This document shows, one piece after another, positions 25,501 through 33,485 of a stretch of 64,000 nt of DNA (positions are counted from its first letter, which is position 1; every line of letters begins with the position of its first letter). Source of the DNA: Liolophura sinensis (lineage: Eukaryota > Mollusca > Polyplacophora > Chitonida > Chitonidae). The notes beneath the pieces were generated by a model. That model did no database searches. It was not told the origin of the DNA and saw only the letters and a program-made list of their open reading frames with translations. The position numbers and the translations under genes were made by a program. The stretch spans positions 95,039,805 to 95,103,804 of the forward strand of contig NC_088295.1 of NCBI RefSeq assembly GCF_032854445.1. The letters are read 5' to 3'.

Positions 25501-28500
25501 CCATCTATTATCCTGTGGAGTTCTGGAGCTGACTCGTCCAATGTCTAATTGGGTTTCGCTTAGAATCCTTTCCAGAGGTTTTTTGTTGGAATATGTGGCT
25601 AGCTAAGTCCCATGGGGCAATTTATTCAATGCCTTCCTTTTCTATTCCTTTCCTGGACGTTATTTATATAGTTATTACATTGGTGTACTGTGTTCGAAGA
25701 TGTGATAACGTCAGCCAAAGGCCTGACAGTGGCAGTGAACCAGGGCTTCAACCGTCAAAGCCAGCCAGGACCCCGTTCCCCGCGGTGCCCCGTCGAGTTC
25801 TTGTTGTATTCGTCATTAATCTAGCCACGTTTTTTTCTTCTTGATCGTCCTTGAATGTTTTGTTAAGATCCATACTTCAATCTCCCAGTAGCTTTTTCCT
25901 GATCTCCCCGCAACTCTTTCCCTAATCTGCCCACAGTGTTTTCTCTAATCCTCCTTCAGTGTTTCTCTAATCTCCTAGCAGCTCTTTCTCTAGTCCCTCT
26001 GCAGGTCTTTCTTTGATCTCCCTGCAGCTTTTTCCCTAGTCTCCCTGCAGCTCTTTCCCTTACCCCCTGCAGCTTTTTAACTAATATCACCGCAGCTTTT
26101 CCCCTAATCTCCCTGTAGCTCTTCCCTAATCTCTACGCTGCTTTTACCTAATCTCCCTGCAGCTCTTTCTCTAATCTTCCGTGGCTTTTCCCCTGGTCTC
26201 CCTGCTGTTCCACTAATCTCTCTGATGCTTTTCTCCTAATCTCCATGCAGCTTTCCCCTAATCTCCCTGCAGCTTTTTCTTTAATCTCACCGCACCTTTT
26301 TCTTTAATCTCCCTGCAGTTCCTTCTCTAATCTCCCTAGTGCTTTTCACTAATCTCCCTGCTGCTTTTTCCTAATCTCTTTGCAACTTTCCATTAATTTT
26401 CCTGCAGCTTTTTCCTAATATCCCTGCAGCTTTTTCTTTAATCTCACCGCAGCTCTTTCTTTAGTCTCCCTGCAGTTCTTTCTTTGATCTCCCTGCAGCT
26501 TTTTCCCTTACCCCCTGCAGCTTTTTAACTAATATCACCGCAGCTTTTCCCCTAATCTCCCTGTAGCTCTTCCCTAATCTCTACGCTGCTTTTACCTAAT
26601 CTCCCTGCAGCTCTTTCTCTAATCTTCCGTGGCTTTTCCCCTGGTCTCCTTGCTGTTCCACTAATCTCTCTGCTGCTTTTCTCCTAATCTCCCTGCAGCT
26701 TTTTCTTTAATCTCCCTAGTGCTTTTCACTAATCTCCCTGCAGATTTTTCCTAATCTCTTTGCAACTTTCCATTAATATCCCTGCAGCTTTTCCCTAATA
26801 TCCCTGCAGTTTTTTCCTGATCTCCCTGCAGATTTTCCCTAACTTCTCTGCAGGTTTTTCCCTAACTTCCCTGCAGCTCTTTCTCTACTCTCCCCGCAGC
26901 TTTTCCCCTAATCTCCCTGAAGCTTTTTCCTTAATCTCCATGCAGCTATGTCCCTAATCTACCTCCAGCTTTTCTCTAATATCCCGGCTGCCTTTTTCCT
27001 AATCTCCACGCAGCTTTTACCCTAATCTCCCTGAAGCTTTTTCCTTACTCTCCTTATAGCTCTTTCCTTAATGCCCCCGCAGATTTTATTCTAATCTTCC
27101 CATTTCGCGTTCACCAGGGAACGGGCCTCGGATTTGTTGCCGGATTCACCTTTATCACATGGATTTCCATGGGCGCTATATTGGTACCGCCAGCATTACC
27201 CTTCCTTGGTTTTCGGGACGACGGATGTAACGGCACGAACACAAACGGCAGTCTAACCACCACTATGGCTACACTGGCCACAACAGCCTTGCCCAATCAA
27301 ATGTGCGTTTTTCGTATTCTTTATCGTATTCTATATCGCATTATGTATTACCATCTGTAATTATTACTTAGAAACAGTTCACTTTTGAAATGCTCTTCTC
27401 ATCAAAGCTAAAACTGACCTAAACAGACAGAAATCGCACCTTGAGGGTGTAGACCTACAGGAGGACGATTTTAACAACAAATCCCTTTTACATGAATACT
27501 ATTAAACCAAATTTAAAGTCCAAAAGTGCCCATATGAAGCAGGCACCTTGTCTGAGATGGGAGAAAATGCATCTTCGTGAAGTGTCTGTAGCCTTCAGAG
27601 ATAACACTTGTTCTATTAACGTTAGTAAGTGATCGTGTCGGCCATTCTTGTCTCGTACTATTTCCTCAGTAGGCATTTGTATTCATCACCAGAATAACTG
27701 TTCCGACGTTGTTTTGTTGTTTTTGAAGGTCAGGACTGGAGAAACTGTACAGCCTGTCTTATCAGCACTACACCGTGTTTGGGTCTCTCTTGACTGTTGT
27801 AGTAGCTTTGATCATCAGTGCCATATCAGGTGAGAACTTTGACACGAAACTTTAAGGAAAGAAACGTGCACATTTCTACAGAAGTAATTCAAACTTAAAA
27901 CCCTTGACGGCTTTCTGTATCCTTTCCTACGACTTGTTCTGATGATGGTAGCACTATGTGATAAACAAGCCTCCTTCTTCAGTCCACATGTATATAAAAT
28001 GCTTCGTTTTCAGGATTTGTACCCTCTGAAGACGTGGATCCAAATTTGTACTATCCTGTGATGAGCAAGCTATGTTACCGGAAAAAACTGAAGGATAAAC
28101 AGTTAATAAAGGTGAGTGAAAGTCTTGTGTGTGTCTTCTGTGATGAAATACTCCAGGCTCATACAGGTAAGCACAGGTCTTGTGTGTGTCTTCTGTGATG
28201 AATTACTCCAGGTTCATACAGGTAAGCAAGGGTCTTGTGTGGGTCTTCTGTGATGAAATACTCCAGGTTCATACAGGTAAGCACAGGTCTTGTGTGTGTC
28301 TTCTGTGATGAATTATTCCAGGTTCATACAGGTAAGCACAGGTCTTGTGTGTGTCTTCTGTGATGAAATACTCCAGGCTCATACAGGTAAGCACAGGTCT
28401 TGTGTGTGTCTTCTGTGATGAAATACTCCAGGTTCATACAGGTAAGCACAGGTCTTGTGTGTGTCTTCTGTGATGATATACCCCAGGTTCATACAGGTAA

Positions 28501-31500
28501 ACAAAGGTCCTGTGTGTGTATTCTGTGATGAATTAACCCAGGTTCATACAGGTAAGCAAAGGTCTGGTGTGTGTCTTCTGTGAATTACTGCAGGTTCATA
28601 CAGGTAAGAACAGGTCTTGTGTGTGTCTTCTGTGATGATATACCCCAGGTTCATACAGGTAAACAAAGGTCCTGTGTGTGTATTCTGTGATGAATTAACC
28701 CAGGTTCATACAGGTAAGCAAAGGTCTGGTGTGTGTCTTCTGTGAATTACTGCAGGTTCATACAGGTAAGAACAGGTCTTGTGTGTGTCTTCTGTGATGA
28801 AATATGCCAGGTTTATATAGGTTAGCACAGGTCTTGTGTATGTCTTCTGTGATGAATTACTCCAGGCTCATACCGGTAAGCAAAGGTTGTGTGTGTCTTC
28901 TGTGATGAATTACTCCAGGCTCATACAGGTAAGCAAAGGTTGTGTGTGGATCTTCTGTGATGAATTACTCCAGGCTCATACAGGTAAGCAAAGGTTGTGT
29001 GTGGATCTTCTGTGATGAATTACTCCAGGCTCATACAGGTAAGAACAGGTCTTGTGTGTGTCTTCTGTGATGAATTACTCCAGGCTCATACTGGTAAGCA
29101 AAGGTTGTGTGTGTCTTCTGTGATGAATTACTCCAGGCTCATACAGGTAAGCAAAGGTTGTGTGTGTCTTCTGTGATGAATTACTCCAGGCTCATACAGG
29201 TAAGCAAAGGTTGTGTGTGGATCTTCTGTGATGAATTACTCCAGGCTCATACCGGTAAGCAAAGGTTGGTTATGTCTTCTGTGATGAATTACTCCAGGCT
29301 CATACAGGTAAGCAAAGGTTGTGTGTGGATCTTCTGTGATGAAATACTCCAGGTTCATACAGGTAAGCAAAGGTCTTGTGTATGTCTTCTGTGATGAATT
29401 ACTCCAGGCTCATACAGGTAAGCACAGGTCTTGTGTGTGTCTTCTGTGATGAATTACCCCAGGTTCATACAGGTAAGCAAATGTTTTGTGTGTGTATTCT
29501 GTGATCTAACTAAATTAGACAAAATAGCTACATGTACAAAATTAGGCGTTGATTATTGTTACTATGACGTAATCACTTAAATCTCTACTAACAACAGGTA
29601 GGGAAATTAATTAAAGTCTCCAGATCAGAGATAACGTGTGAAGACAATAACATTCATTCTCCAGATCAGAGACGACATGTGTGAAGACAATAACATTCAT
29701 TCTCAAGATCAGAGACGACATGTGTGAAGACAATAACATTCATTCTCAAGATCAGAGACGACATGTGTGAAGACAATAACATTCGTTCTCCAGATCAGAG
29801 ACGACATGTGTGGAGACAAAAACATTCATTCTCCAGATCAGAGACGACATGTGTGAAGACAAAAACATTCATTCTCCAGATCAGAGACGACATATGAAGA
29901 CAATAACATTCATTCTCCAGATCAGAGACGACATGTGTGAAGACAATAACATTCATTCTCCAGATCAGAGACGACATGTGTGAAGACAATAACATTCATT
30001 CTCCAGATCAGAGACGACATGTGTGAAGACAAAAACATTCATTCTCCAGATCAGAGACGACATGTGTGAAGACAATAACATTCATTCTCAAGATCAGAGA
30101 CGACATATGAAGACAATAACATTCATTCTCCAGATCAGAGACGACATGTGTGAAGACAATAACATTCATTCTCCAGATCAGAGACGACATGTGTGAAGAC
30201 AATAACATTCATTCTCCAGATCAGAGACGACATGTGTGAAGACAAAAACATTCATTCTCAAGATCAGAGACGACATATGTGAAGACAATAACATTCATTC
30301 TCCAGATCAGAGACGACATGTGTGAAGACAATAACATTCATTCTCCAGATCAGAGACGACATGTGTGAAGACAATAACATTCATTCTCCAGATCAGAGAC
30401 GACATGTGTGAAGACAATAACATTCATTCTCCAGATCAGAGACGACATGTGTGAAGACAATAACATTCATTCTCAAGATCAGAGACGACATGTGTGAAGA
30501 CAATAACATTCATTCTCAAGATCAGAGACGACATGTGTGAAGACAATAACATTCATTCTCCAGATCAGAGACGACATGTGTGAAGACAATAACATTCATT
30601 CTCAAGATCAGAGACAACATATGTGTCAAGACAATAACATTCATTCTCCAGATCAGAGACGACATGTGTGAAGACAATAACATTCATTCTCCAGATCAGA
30701 GACGACATGTGTGAAGACAATAACATTCATTCTCCAGATCAGAGACGACATGTGTGAAGACAATAACATTCATTCTCCAGATCAGAGACGACATGTGTGA
30801 AGACAATAACATTCATTCTCCAGATCAGAGACGACATATGAAGACAATAACATTCATTCTCCAGATCAGAGACGACATGTGTGAAGACAATAACATTCAT
30901 TCTCCAGATCAGAGACGACATGTGTGAAGACAATAACATTCATTCTCCAGATCAGAGACGACATGTGTGAAGACAATAACATTCATTCTCCAGATCAGAG
31001 ACGACATGTGTGAAGACAATAACATTCATTCTCCAGATCAGAGACGACATATGAAGACAATAACATTCATTCTCCAGATCAGAGACGACATGTGTGAAGA
31101 CAATAACATTCATTCTCAAGATCAGAGACGACATGTGTGGAGACAATAACATTCATTCTCCAGATCAGAGACGACATGTGTGAAGACAATAACATTCATT
31201 CTCCAGATCAGAGACAACATGTGTGAAGACAATAACATTCATTCTCCAGATCAGAGACGACATGTGTGAAGACAATAACATTCATTCTCAAGATCAGAGA
31301 CGACATATGTGTCAAGACAATAACATTCATTCTCCAGATCAGAGACGACATGTGTGAAGACAAAAACATTCATTCTCAAGATCAGAGACGACATGTGTGA
31401 AGACAATAACATTCATTCTCCAGATCAGAGACGACATATGAAGACAATAACATTCATTCTCAAGATCAGAGACGACATGTGTGAAGACAAAAACATTCAT

Positions 31501-32669
31501 TCTCAAGATCAGAGACGACATGTGTGAAGACAATAACATTCATTCTCCAGATCAGAGACGACATGTGTGAAGACAATAACATTCATTCTCCAGATCAGAG
31601 ACGACATGTGTGAAGACAAAAACATTCATTCTCCAGATCAGAGACGACATGTGTGAAGACAATAACATTCATTCTCAAGATCAGAGACGACATATGAAGA
31701 CAATAACATTCATTCTCCAGATCAGAGACGACATGTGTGAAGACAATAACATTCATTCTCCAGATCAGAGACGACATATAAAGACAATAACATTCATTCT
31801 CCAGATCAGAGACGACATGTGTGAAGACAATAACATTCATTCTCCAGATCAGAGACGACATGTGTGAAGACAATAACATTCATTCTCCAGATCAGAGACG
31901 ACATATGAAGACAATAACATTCATTCTCCAGATCAGAGACGACATGTGTGAAGACAATAACATTCATTCTCCAGATCAGAGACGACATGTGTGAAGACAA
32001 TAACATTCATTCTCCAGATCAGAGACGACATATGAAGACAATAACATTCATTCTCCAGATCAGAGACGACATGTGTGAAGACAATAACATTCATTCTCAA
32101 GATCAGAGACGACATATGTGTCAAGACAATAACATTCATTCTCCAGATCAGAGACGACATGTGTGAAGACAATAACATTCATTCTCCAGATCAGAGACGA
32201 CATGTGTGAAGACAATAACATTCATTCTCCAGATTAGAGACGACATATGAAGACAATAACATTCATTCTCAAGATCAGAGATGACATGTGTGAAGACAAT
32301 AACCTTCATTCCTTTGTCCTCCTCTATGGACTCTCTAGAAATTTCTTTCTGAAATGGTCTTTTGGAATGGGTGTGTGAGCAAACAAATGTTCTGGAAATT
32401 CGTGTTGTAACAGATCTGACTAGTGGTTACATTTCTACCTAAGACCTTTAATGTGGAAAATGCAAACAAACAGCAATGTCCAGAACTTATTTTTGTTTAA
32501 ACACTTGTCTAATTCAGTGCTTTTGTCTATACAGAACAGAGAGGTAGAACTTACAGAAATTGCACAAATAACACCACTGCAGTCTTCAGAAGGACATGAG
32601 AATTCTACAGGCCTATATAAGAAGACAACTTCAGAGTTCAGTAGGGCAAACAACACAGCTTTAGGTTAG
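4207..32669 (+). CDS. SLC5-family sodium-coupled solute transporter (SMCT/SMVT-like), complete, 14 coding exons
   Basis: Plasma-membrane Na+/solute symporter related to the monocarboxylate (SLC5A8/A12), multivitamin (SLC5A6) and iodide (SLC5A5) carriers. Joined exons: 4207-4554, 6086-6151, 8727-8778, 10873-10940, 11566-11720, 16029-16169, 16635-16764, 19448-19536, 22685-22812, 24424-24581, 27118-27302, 27729-27829, 28014-28111, 32535-32669. All junctions are GT-AG with matching phase and the sum is 1854 nt, 617 aa plus stop, close to the ~610-635 aa usual for the subfamily. Family hallmarks in order: TM1 (residues ~10-30), GGR at 47-49, LGTASEIYSFG in TM2, YFELRFNKPVR after exon 1, GGMRAVVWSDVFQ, RHTFW, YHDCDPL, and STISSGLNSL in TM8, which carries the serines that contribute to the Na2 sodium site in this fold. 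The substrate cannot be told from sequence. The start ATG fits the family N-terminus. The C-terminal tail ends NNTALG, not a canonical PDZ ligand. Most of the 28 kb is intronic tandem repeat. Confidence 0.93.
4812..5992. repeat. Intron 1 minisatellite, 53-bp unit, ~22 copies
   Basis: Unit core AGACTTAGCAGACTGCACGT followed by AGCGTGCCAGAGAGTAGG. Copies differ by a few substitutions. Ends about 85 bp before exon 2 and shows no resemblance to either flanking exon edge, unlike several other arrays of this gene. Confidence 0.93.
6086..6151 (+). CDS. SLC5-like gene, coding exon 2 (aa 117-138)
   Basis: Acceptor GCTTTCAG|TACTTC, donor GTG|GTAAGT, 66 nt, phase 0 at both ends. Encodes YFELRFNKPVRMLISIAF plus IPQV, the conserved 'YE-YLELRF' segment that directly continues exon 1. 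A donor three bases upstream (CAG|GTGGTA) would also keep frame. Confidence 0.9.
6152..6827 (+). other. SLC5-like intron 2, unique part
   Basis: Non-repetitive intron sequence; no exon, RNA gene or transposon seen in it. Confidence 0.5.
6828..7983. repeat. Intron 2 minisatellite, ~34-bp unit, ~34 copies
   Basis: Core CAGCTTAACCAGAGTAAGG preceded by TACTGTTGTCTATA. Diverged copies with indels. Each unit has a pyrimidine-rich run ending TATACAG; twelve bases, TTGTCTATACAG, equal the acceptor of exon 14, which may be chance. Confidence 0.9.
7984..8552. repeat. Intron 2 second minisatellite, 56-bp unit, ~10 copies
   Basis: Unit core CATTACATACTCCTGTGGCA then TTTAGGAGACGACAG. It begins directly after the 34-bp array and ends about 175 bp before exon 3. 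Confidence 0.9.
8727..8778 (+). CDS. SLC5-like gene, coding exon 3 (aa 139-155)
   Basis: 52-nt exon between TGTCCACAG|TTGTCG and CAAG|GTAAGT, ending in phase 1. Encodes LSYLAMVLYTPALALSQ, the conserved segment with the family pattern LYxPALALxQ. Confidence 0.9.
9139..10872 (+). repeat. Intron 3 array of exon-4 acceptor units (87 bp x 11, then 86 bp x 9-10)
   Basis: Each unit carries a pyrimidine tract, CAG, and a copy of the first 35 nt of exon 4. AG dinucleotides fall at 9141 and every 87 bp to 10011, then 10097 and every 86 bp to 10785, and the real one at 10872. The 35 nt at 10098-10132 are identical to exon 4 (10873-10907). The 87-bp family is more diverged. In the exon-4 frame a unit reaches a stop (TATGA in the 87-bp units, CAG TGA at the next junction in the 86-bp units), so an upstream acceptor without further splicing would truncate the protein. 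Confidence 0.95.
10873..10940 (+). CDS. SLC5-like gene, coding exon 4 (aa 156-178)
   Basis: Acceptor CCATTTCAG|TGAGTGG, donor CATA|GTACGT, 68 nt. With the last base of exon 3 it reads VSGLPIWLSIVI then GGSVCVIYTSI, the next TM helix. Its first 35 nt are also the exon part of the upstream tandem array. Confidence 0.9.
10941..11565 (+). other. SLC5-like intron 4, unique
   Basis: One of the few introns of this gene without a tandem array. No other feature seen. Confidence 0.6.
11566..11720 (+). CDS. SLC5-like gene, coding exon 5 (aa 179-229)
   Basis: Acceptor TGTATCCACAG|GGCGGC, donor TTTGA|GTAAGT, 155 nt, ending in phase 2. Contains the strongly conserved GGMRAVVWSDVFQSAVMFLG and ends EGGRMPYF, all diagnostic for the SLC5 family. 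Confidence 0.93.
11806..16028 (+). repeat. Intron 5 array of exon-6 acceptor-like units, ~58 bp, ~70 copies
   Basis: Unit runs ATCCACTCGTCTGACCCCAG then GCTCAGTTTGATACAAGACA and ACTTACCTGTGTCATCAC. The CAG|GCTCAGTTTGATA part matches the exon 6 start CAG|GTTCAGTTTGGAT, and the last units before the exon have GGTTCAGTTTGATA, closer still. From about 14400 onward the copies become more diverged. On the opposite strand each unit reads CACAG|GTAAG, a good donor motif. Confidence 0.93.
16029..16169 (+). CDS. SLC5-like gene, coding exon 6 (aa 230-276)
   Basis: Acceptor TGGCATCAG|GTTCAG, donor CAGAA|GTAAGA, 141 nt. Reads FSLDPFIRHTFWTLTFGAIT, then NQVMIQRFLSV, matching the family RHTFW and Q-x-QR segments. 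The first bases GTTCAGTTTG also occur in each unit of the array before it. Confidence 0.93.
16330..16560. repeat. Intron 6 minisatellite, ~26-bp unit, ~9 copies
   Basis: Core GTTAGAGGAAACCG followed by GCAGTTTCATG. Imperfect copies; ends about 75 bp before exon 7. Confidence 0.85.
16635..16764 (+). CDS. SLC5-like gene, coding exon 7 (aa 277-320)
   Basis: Acceptor TGTTTCCGCAG|GTCTGC, donor GACCAG|GTAAGT, 130 nt, ending in phase 0. Encodes FIYILYTTIQCYSGLVTFAY then YHDCDPLLDGRIDVRDQ; YxDCDP is conserved in SLC5. This is the copy with the genuine upstream acceptor; about 21 partial copies follow in the intron. Confidence 0.92.
16765..19175 (+). repeat. Tandem copies of exon 7 with its donor, ~119-bp unit, ~21 copies
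   Basis: Each unit repeats nearly all of exon 7, from the ATCTACATxCTGTACACG region through YHDCDPLLDG to GACCAG, and eight or so units keep a CAG|GTAAGT donor (for example 16884). In other units that junction reads CAACAAAGTGG and is dead as a donor. The unit lacks exon 7's own acceptor. Spacing varies (119-131, and two short copies), so reading frames are broken by stops such as those in 16818-17015. The last copy has a weak CAG|GTTGGT at about 19167. Confidence 0.95.
19176..19447 (+). other. SLC5-like intron 7, unique 3' part
   Basis: Non-repetitive stretch between the exon-7 array and the acceptor of exon 8; nothing further seen. Confidence 0.5.
19448..19536 (+). CDS. SLC5-like gene, coding exon 8 (aa 321-349)
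   Basis: Acceptor GTGTATTTCAG|ATCTTC, donor CTCAG|GTGAGC, 89 nt, ending in phase 2. Encodes IFSLHVMDILHHLPGIPGLF then LSCLLSAAL, matching the conserved LPGLPGLFxxxxxSxxLS region leading into TM8. Confidence 0.92.
19596..19835 (+). mobile_element. tRNA-derived SINE, plus orientation
   Basis: Head GCCTCCGTGGCTCAATTGG resembles a tRNA A box region and GAGTTCAAGTTC a B box. The body ends in AAGTGAAATATTCTTGAGTA and the tail GTAAAACACCAATCAAATAA. The same body and tail recur at 20044, 34521, 38523 and 48467, showing a dispersed family. Located in intron 8 of the SLC5-like gene. Confidence 0.85.
20040..20130 (+). mobile_element. SINE 3' fragment
   Basis: Starts near CCAGGTTTCCTCCCAGCATA and ends in the same ACACCAATCAAATAAATAAG tail as the SINE 200 bp upstream. 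5'-truncated copy. Confidence 0.8.
20255..22600. repeat. Intron 8 minisatellite, 35-bp unit, ~67 copies, higher-order structure
   Basis: Core GGATTATCAATAATCATACA followed by AGTAGGGTACTGAGA. Variant units such as AAGTAAGGTACTGAGAGGC recur near 20416, 20661 and 20871, spacing 245 and 210 bp (7 and 6 units), which shows multi-unit duplications. Ends about 85 bp before exon 9; no similarity to it. Confidence 0.95.
22685..22812 (+). CDS. SLC5-like gene, coding exon 9 (aa 350-392)
   Basis: Acceptor GTACTTTGCAG|CACGAT, donor TCGCAG|GTAAGC, 128 nt, ending in phase 1. Encodes STISSGLNSLAAVLLKDIIQ then PLYLKYKHKEMPPGLSIRTSIVA. The adjacent serines at residues ~353-354 correspond to the Na2-site serines of this fold. 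The exon frame runs on, open, through the following 84-bp array. Confidence 0.93.
22813..23880 (+). repeat. Intron 9 array of exon-9 donor units, 84 bp x ~12.7, in frame
   Basis: Begins at the exon 9 donor. Donors (GCAG or AAAG followed by GTAAGC) lie at 22813 and then every 84 bp to 23821, 13 in all. The end of each unit (ATCGTCGTCGCAG) resembles the exon end (TCCATCGTCGCAG). 84 is 28 codons, the exon frame stays open through the whole array to 23882, and all donors keep phase 1. Variant units repeat at 336 and 420 bp, so blocks of 4-5 units were duplicated. An opposite-strand open frame of over 400 codons is a periodicity effect. Confidence 0.96.
23945..24415. repeat. Intron 9 second array, ~24-bp unit, ~19 copies
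   Basis: Core CATTGCCATCTGTCTACACC. Diverged copies, pyrimidine-rich on the plus strand, ending at the polypyrimidine tract of exon 10 (CTTCTATCTCACAG). It may supply part of the 3' splice-site tract. Confidence 0.85.
24424..24581 (+). CDS. SLC5-like gene, coding exon 10 (aa 393-445)
   Basis: Acceptor TCTATCTCACAG|CCGTGT, donor CTCTG|GTATGT, 158 nt. Reads AVCMGILAIGGAILVQHAS and later GPTGGVLILAVFFPCASS, the GGPLxGxFxLGxxxP-like helix pair of the family. Confidence 0.93.
24800..25535. repeat. Intron 10 minisatellite, 33-bp unit, ~22 copies
   Basis: Core GAGCTGACCAGTCTATTATC followed by CTGTGGGGTTCCT. Since 33 is a multiple of 3 it stays open in several frames (11-residue repeats), which is not evidence of coding. 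Confidence 0.92.
25536..25867 (+). other. SLC5-like intron 10, unique middle part
   Basis: Non-repetitive 330 bp between two arrays. A short open frame is present but has no recognised domain and no splice support. Confidence 0.4.
25868..27117 (+). repeat. Intron 10 pyrimidine array of branch-point/tract/AG-like units, ~24 bp, ~50 copies
   Basis: Degenerate unit of the form CCCTAATCTCCCTGCAG plus CTTTTT, that is a CTAAT branch-point-like motif, pyrimidine tract and CAG. The array runs straight into the genuine acceptor of exon 11, whose upstream sequence (TTCTAATCTTCCCATTTCG, then CGTTCACCAG) looks like its last diverged unit. A block (around 25985-26200) is duplicated near 26460-26680. Confidence 0.85.
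27118..27302 (+). CDS. SLC5-like gene, coding exon 11 (aa 446-506)
   Basis: Acceptor CGTTCACCAG|GGAACG, donor CAAAT|GTGCGT, 185 nt, ending in phase 2. A helix (GLGFVAGFTFITWISMGA) is followed by a Thr/Asn-rich extracellular loop with two sequons, NGT and NGS, matching the glycosylated loop of SLC5A5/A8-like carriers. Confidence 0.92.
27729..27829 (+). CDS. SLC5-like gene, coding exon 12 (aa 507-540)
   Basis: Acceptor GTTTTTGAAG|GTCAGG, donor ATCAG|GTGAGA, 101 nt, ending in phase 1. Encodes SGLEKLYSLSYQHYTVFGSL then the final TM helix LTVVVALIISAIS; the LYSLSYxxYxxxG pattern is typical. Confidence 0.92.
28014..28111 (+). CDS. SLC5-like gene, coding exon 13 (aa 541-573)
   Basis: Acceptor CTTCGTTTTCAG|GATTTG, donor ATAAAG|GTGAGT, 98 nt, ending in phase 0. 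Start of the cytosolic tail: GFVPSEDVDPNLYYPVMSKL then basic CYRKKLKDKQLIK. Confidence 0.9.
28112..29500 (+). repeat. Intron 13 array of exon-13 donor units, ~55 bp, ~25 copies
   Basis: The intron starts GTGAGTGAAAGTCTTGTGTG; the repeat unit starts GTAAGCACAGGTCTTGTGTG, so the donor and following intron bases are the seed. Each unit also has ACTCCAG then about 10 bases (GTTCATACAG) and GTAAGC, a tiny acceptor-donor pair. 55 is not a multiple of 3. Confidence 0.93.
29622..32305. repeat. Intron 13 second minisatellite, 43-bp unit, ~62 copies
   Basis: Very homogeneous units with core AACATTCATTCTCCAGATCA then GAGACGACATGTGTGAAGAC. Some units lack TGTGTG (ACATATGAAG), and block patterns of that variant recur. 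Ends about 230 bp before exon 14 and does not resemble it. Confidence 0.96.
32535..32669 (+). CDS. SLC5-like gene, terminal coding exon 14 (aa 574-617, stop)
   Basis: Acceptor TTTTGTCTATACAG|AACAGA. Encodes a hydrophilic tail (NREVELTEIAQITPLQSSEG and on) ending NNTALG and stop TAG at 32667-32669. Tail sequence is not conserved enough to confirm by family, but phase and acceptor are good and the total length fits. Confidence 0.8.
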   Translation, partial: NREVELTEIAQITPLQSSEGHENSTGLYKKTTSEFSRANNTALG

Positions 32670-32914
32670 AGTCTGCAGGTATCCATGGAAACAGCATGAC
32701 CCAGTCCAAAGTCTTCATCAGAATGCAGATCCAGGATGTACATTGATTATGCTCAGTCATGTTGGTTCATAATCAAATTACATTTTTTAAAGGGACCTGT
32801 TGCTTTGTTGTAAGCGAAGAGGTCGTGTTTTAAACTTTGATACCTATAAAATGGGTCGCTGCAAAGTAACCAAAGTACAAGTGACTACATGTACATTTGT
32901 CTGTGCCCTCTAAG

Positions 32915-33340
32915 CACAGTGCAAGTATCTGTCAGTATGTATCTGTACCAAGTAATCACAGTACTAGTCGCAGTATTTGTCTGTACCAAGTAATCGCAGT
33001 ACTAGTCGCAGTATTTTGTCTGTACCAAGTAATCGCAGTACTAGTCGCAGTATTTGTCTGTACCAAGTAATCGCAGTACTAGTTGCAGTATTTGTCTGTA
33101 CCAAGTAATCACAGTACTAGTCGCAGTATTTGTCTGTACCAAGTAATCGCAGTACTAGTCGCAGTATTTGTCTGTACCAAGTAATCGCAGTACTAGTCGC
33201 AGCATTTGTCTGTACCAAGTAATCGCAGTACTAGTTGCAGTATTTGTCTGTACCAAGTAATCACAGTACTAGTTGCAGTATTTGTCTTTACCAAGTAATC
33301 ACAGTACTAGTCGCAGTATTTGTCTGTACCTTGTAACCAC
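32915..33340. repeat. 38-bp minisatellite in presumed 3' UTR, ~11 copies
   Basis: Core GTAATCGCAGTACTAGTCGC then AGTATTTGTCTGTACCAA. Near-identical copies; would be transcribed if the 3' end at ~33465 is right. Confidence 0.9.
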
Positions 33341-33445
33341 AATCCTTTGCCTTTATCAAGCAACCACATTAAAAGTACTTAGCAATATTTTTCTGTATCC
33401 TGTAACCACATCTATTATTATCCACAGCGTCACACAGGAGCAGCC

Positions 33446-33451
33446 AATAAA
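33446..33451 (+). promoter_or_regulatory. Candidate polyadenylation signal, SLC5-like gene
   Basis: AATAAA in CCAATAAAAC, about 780 bp after the stop. Best hexamer before the convergent IFT57 3' end. Confidence 0.5.
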
Positions 33452-33479
33452 ACAAACGACTTTTACCTCAGAGGTTACC

Positions 33480-33485
33480 TTTATT
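33480..33485 (-). promoter_or_regulatory. Candidate polyadenylation signal, IFT57
   Basis: TTTATT on the plus strand, AATAAA on the minus, about 520 bp after the IFT57 stop codon. It is ~30 bp from the opposing plus-strand signal. Confidence 0.5.

Larger units (their letters stand above)
32670..33470 (+). other. Presumed 3' UTR of the SLC5-like gene
   Basis: From the stop codon to the AATAAA at 33446. It contains the 38-bp array below. The 3' end is inferred from the first good polyadenylation hexamer that also lies next to the 3' end of the convergent gene. Confidence 0.5.

Noticed and set aside
29622-32305. CRISPR-like regular direct repeats
   Set aside because: No unique spacers: units are contiguous minisatellites, and the context is an animal intron.
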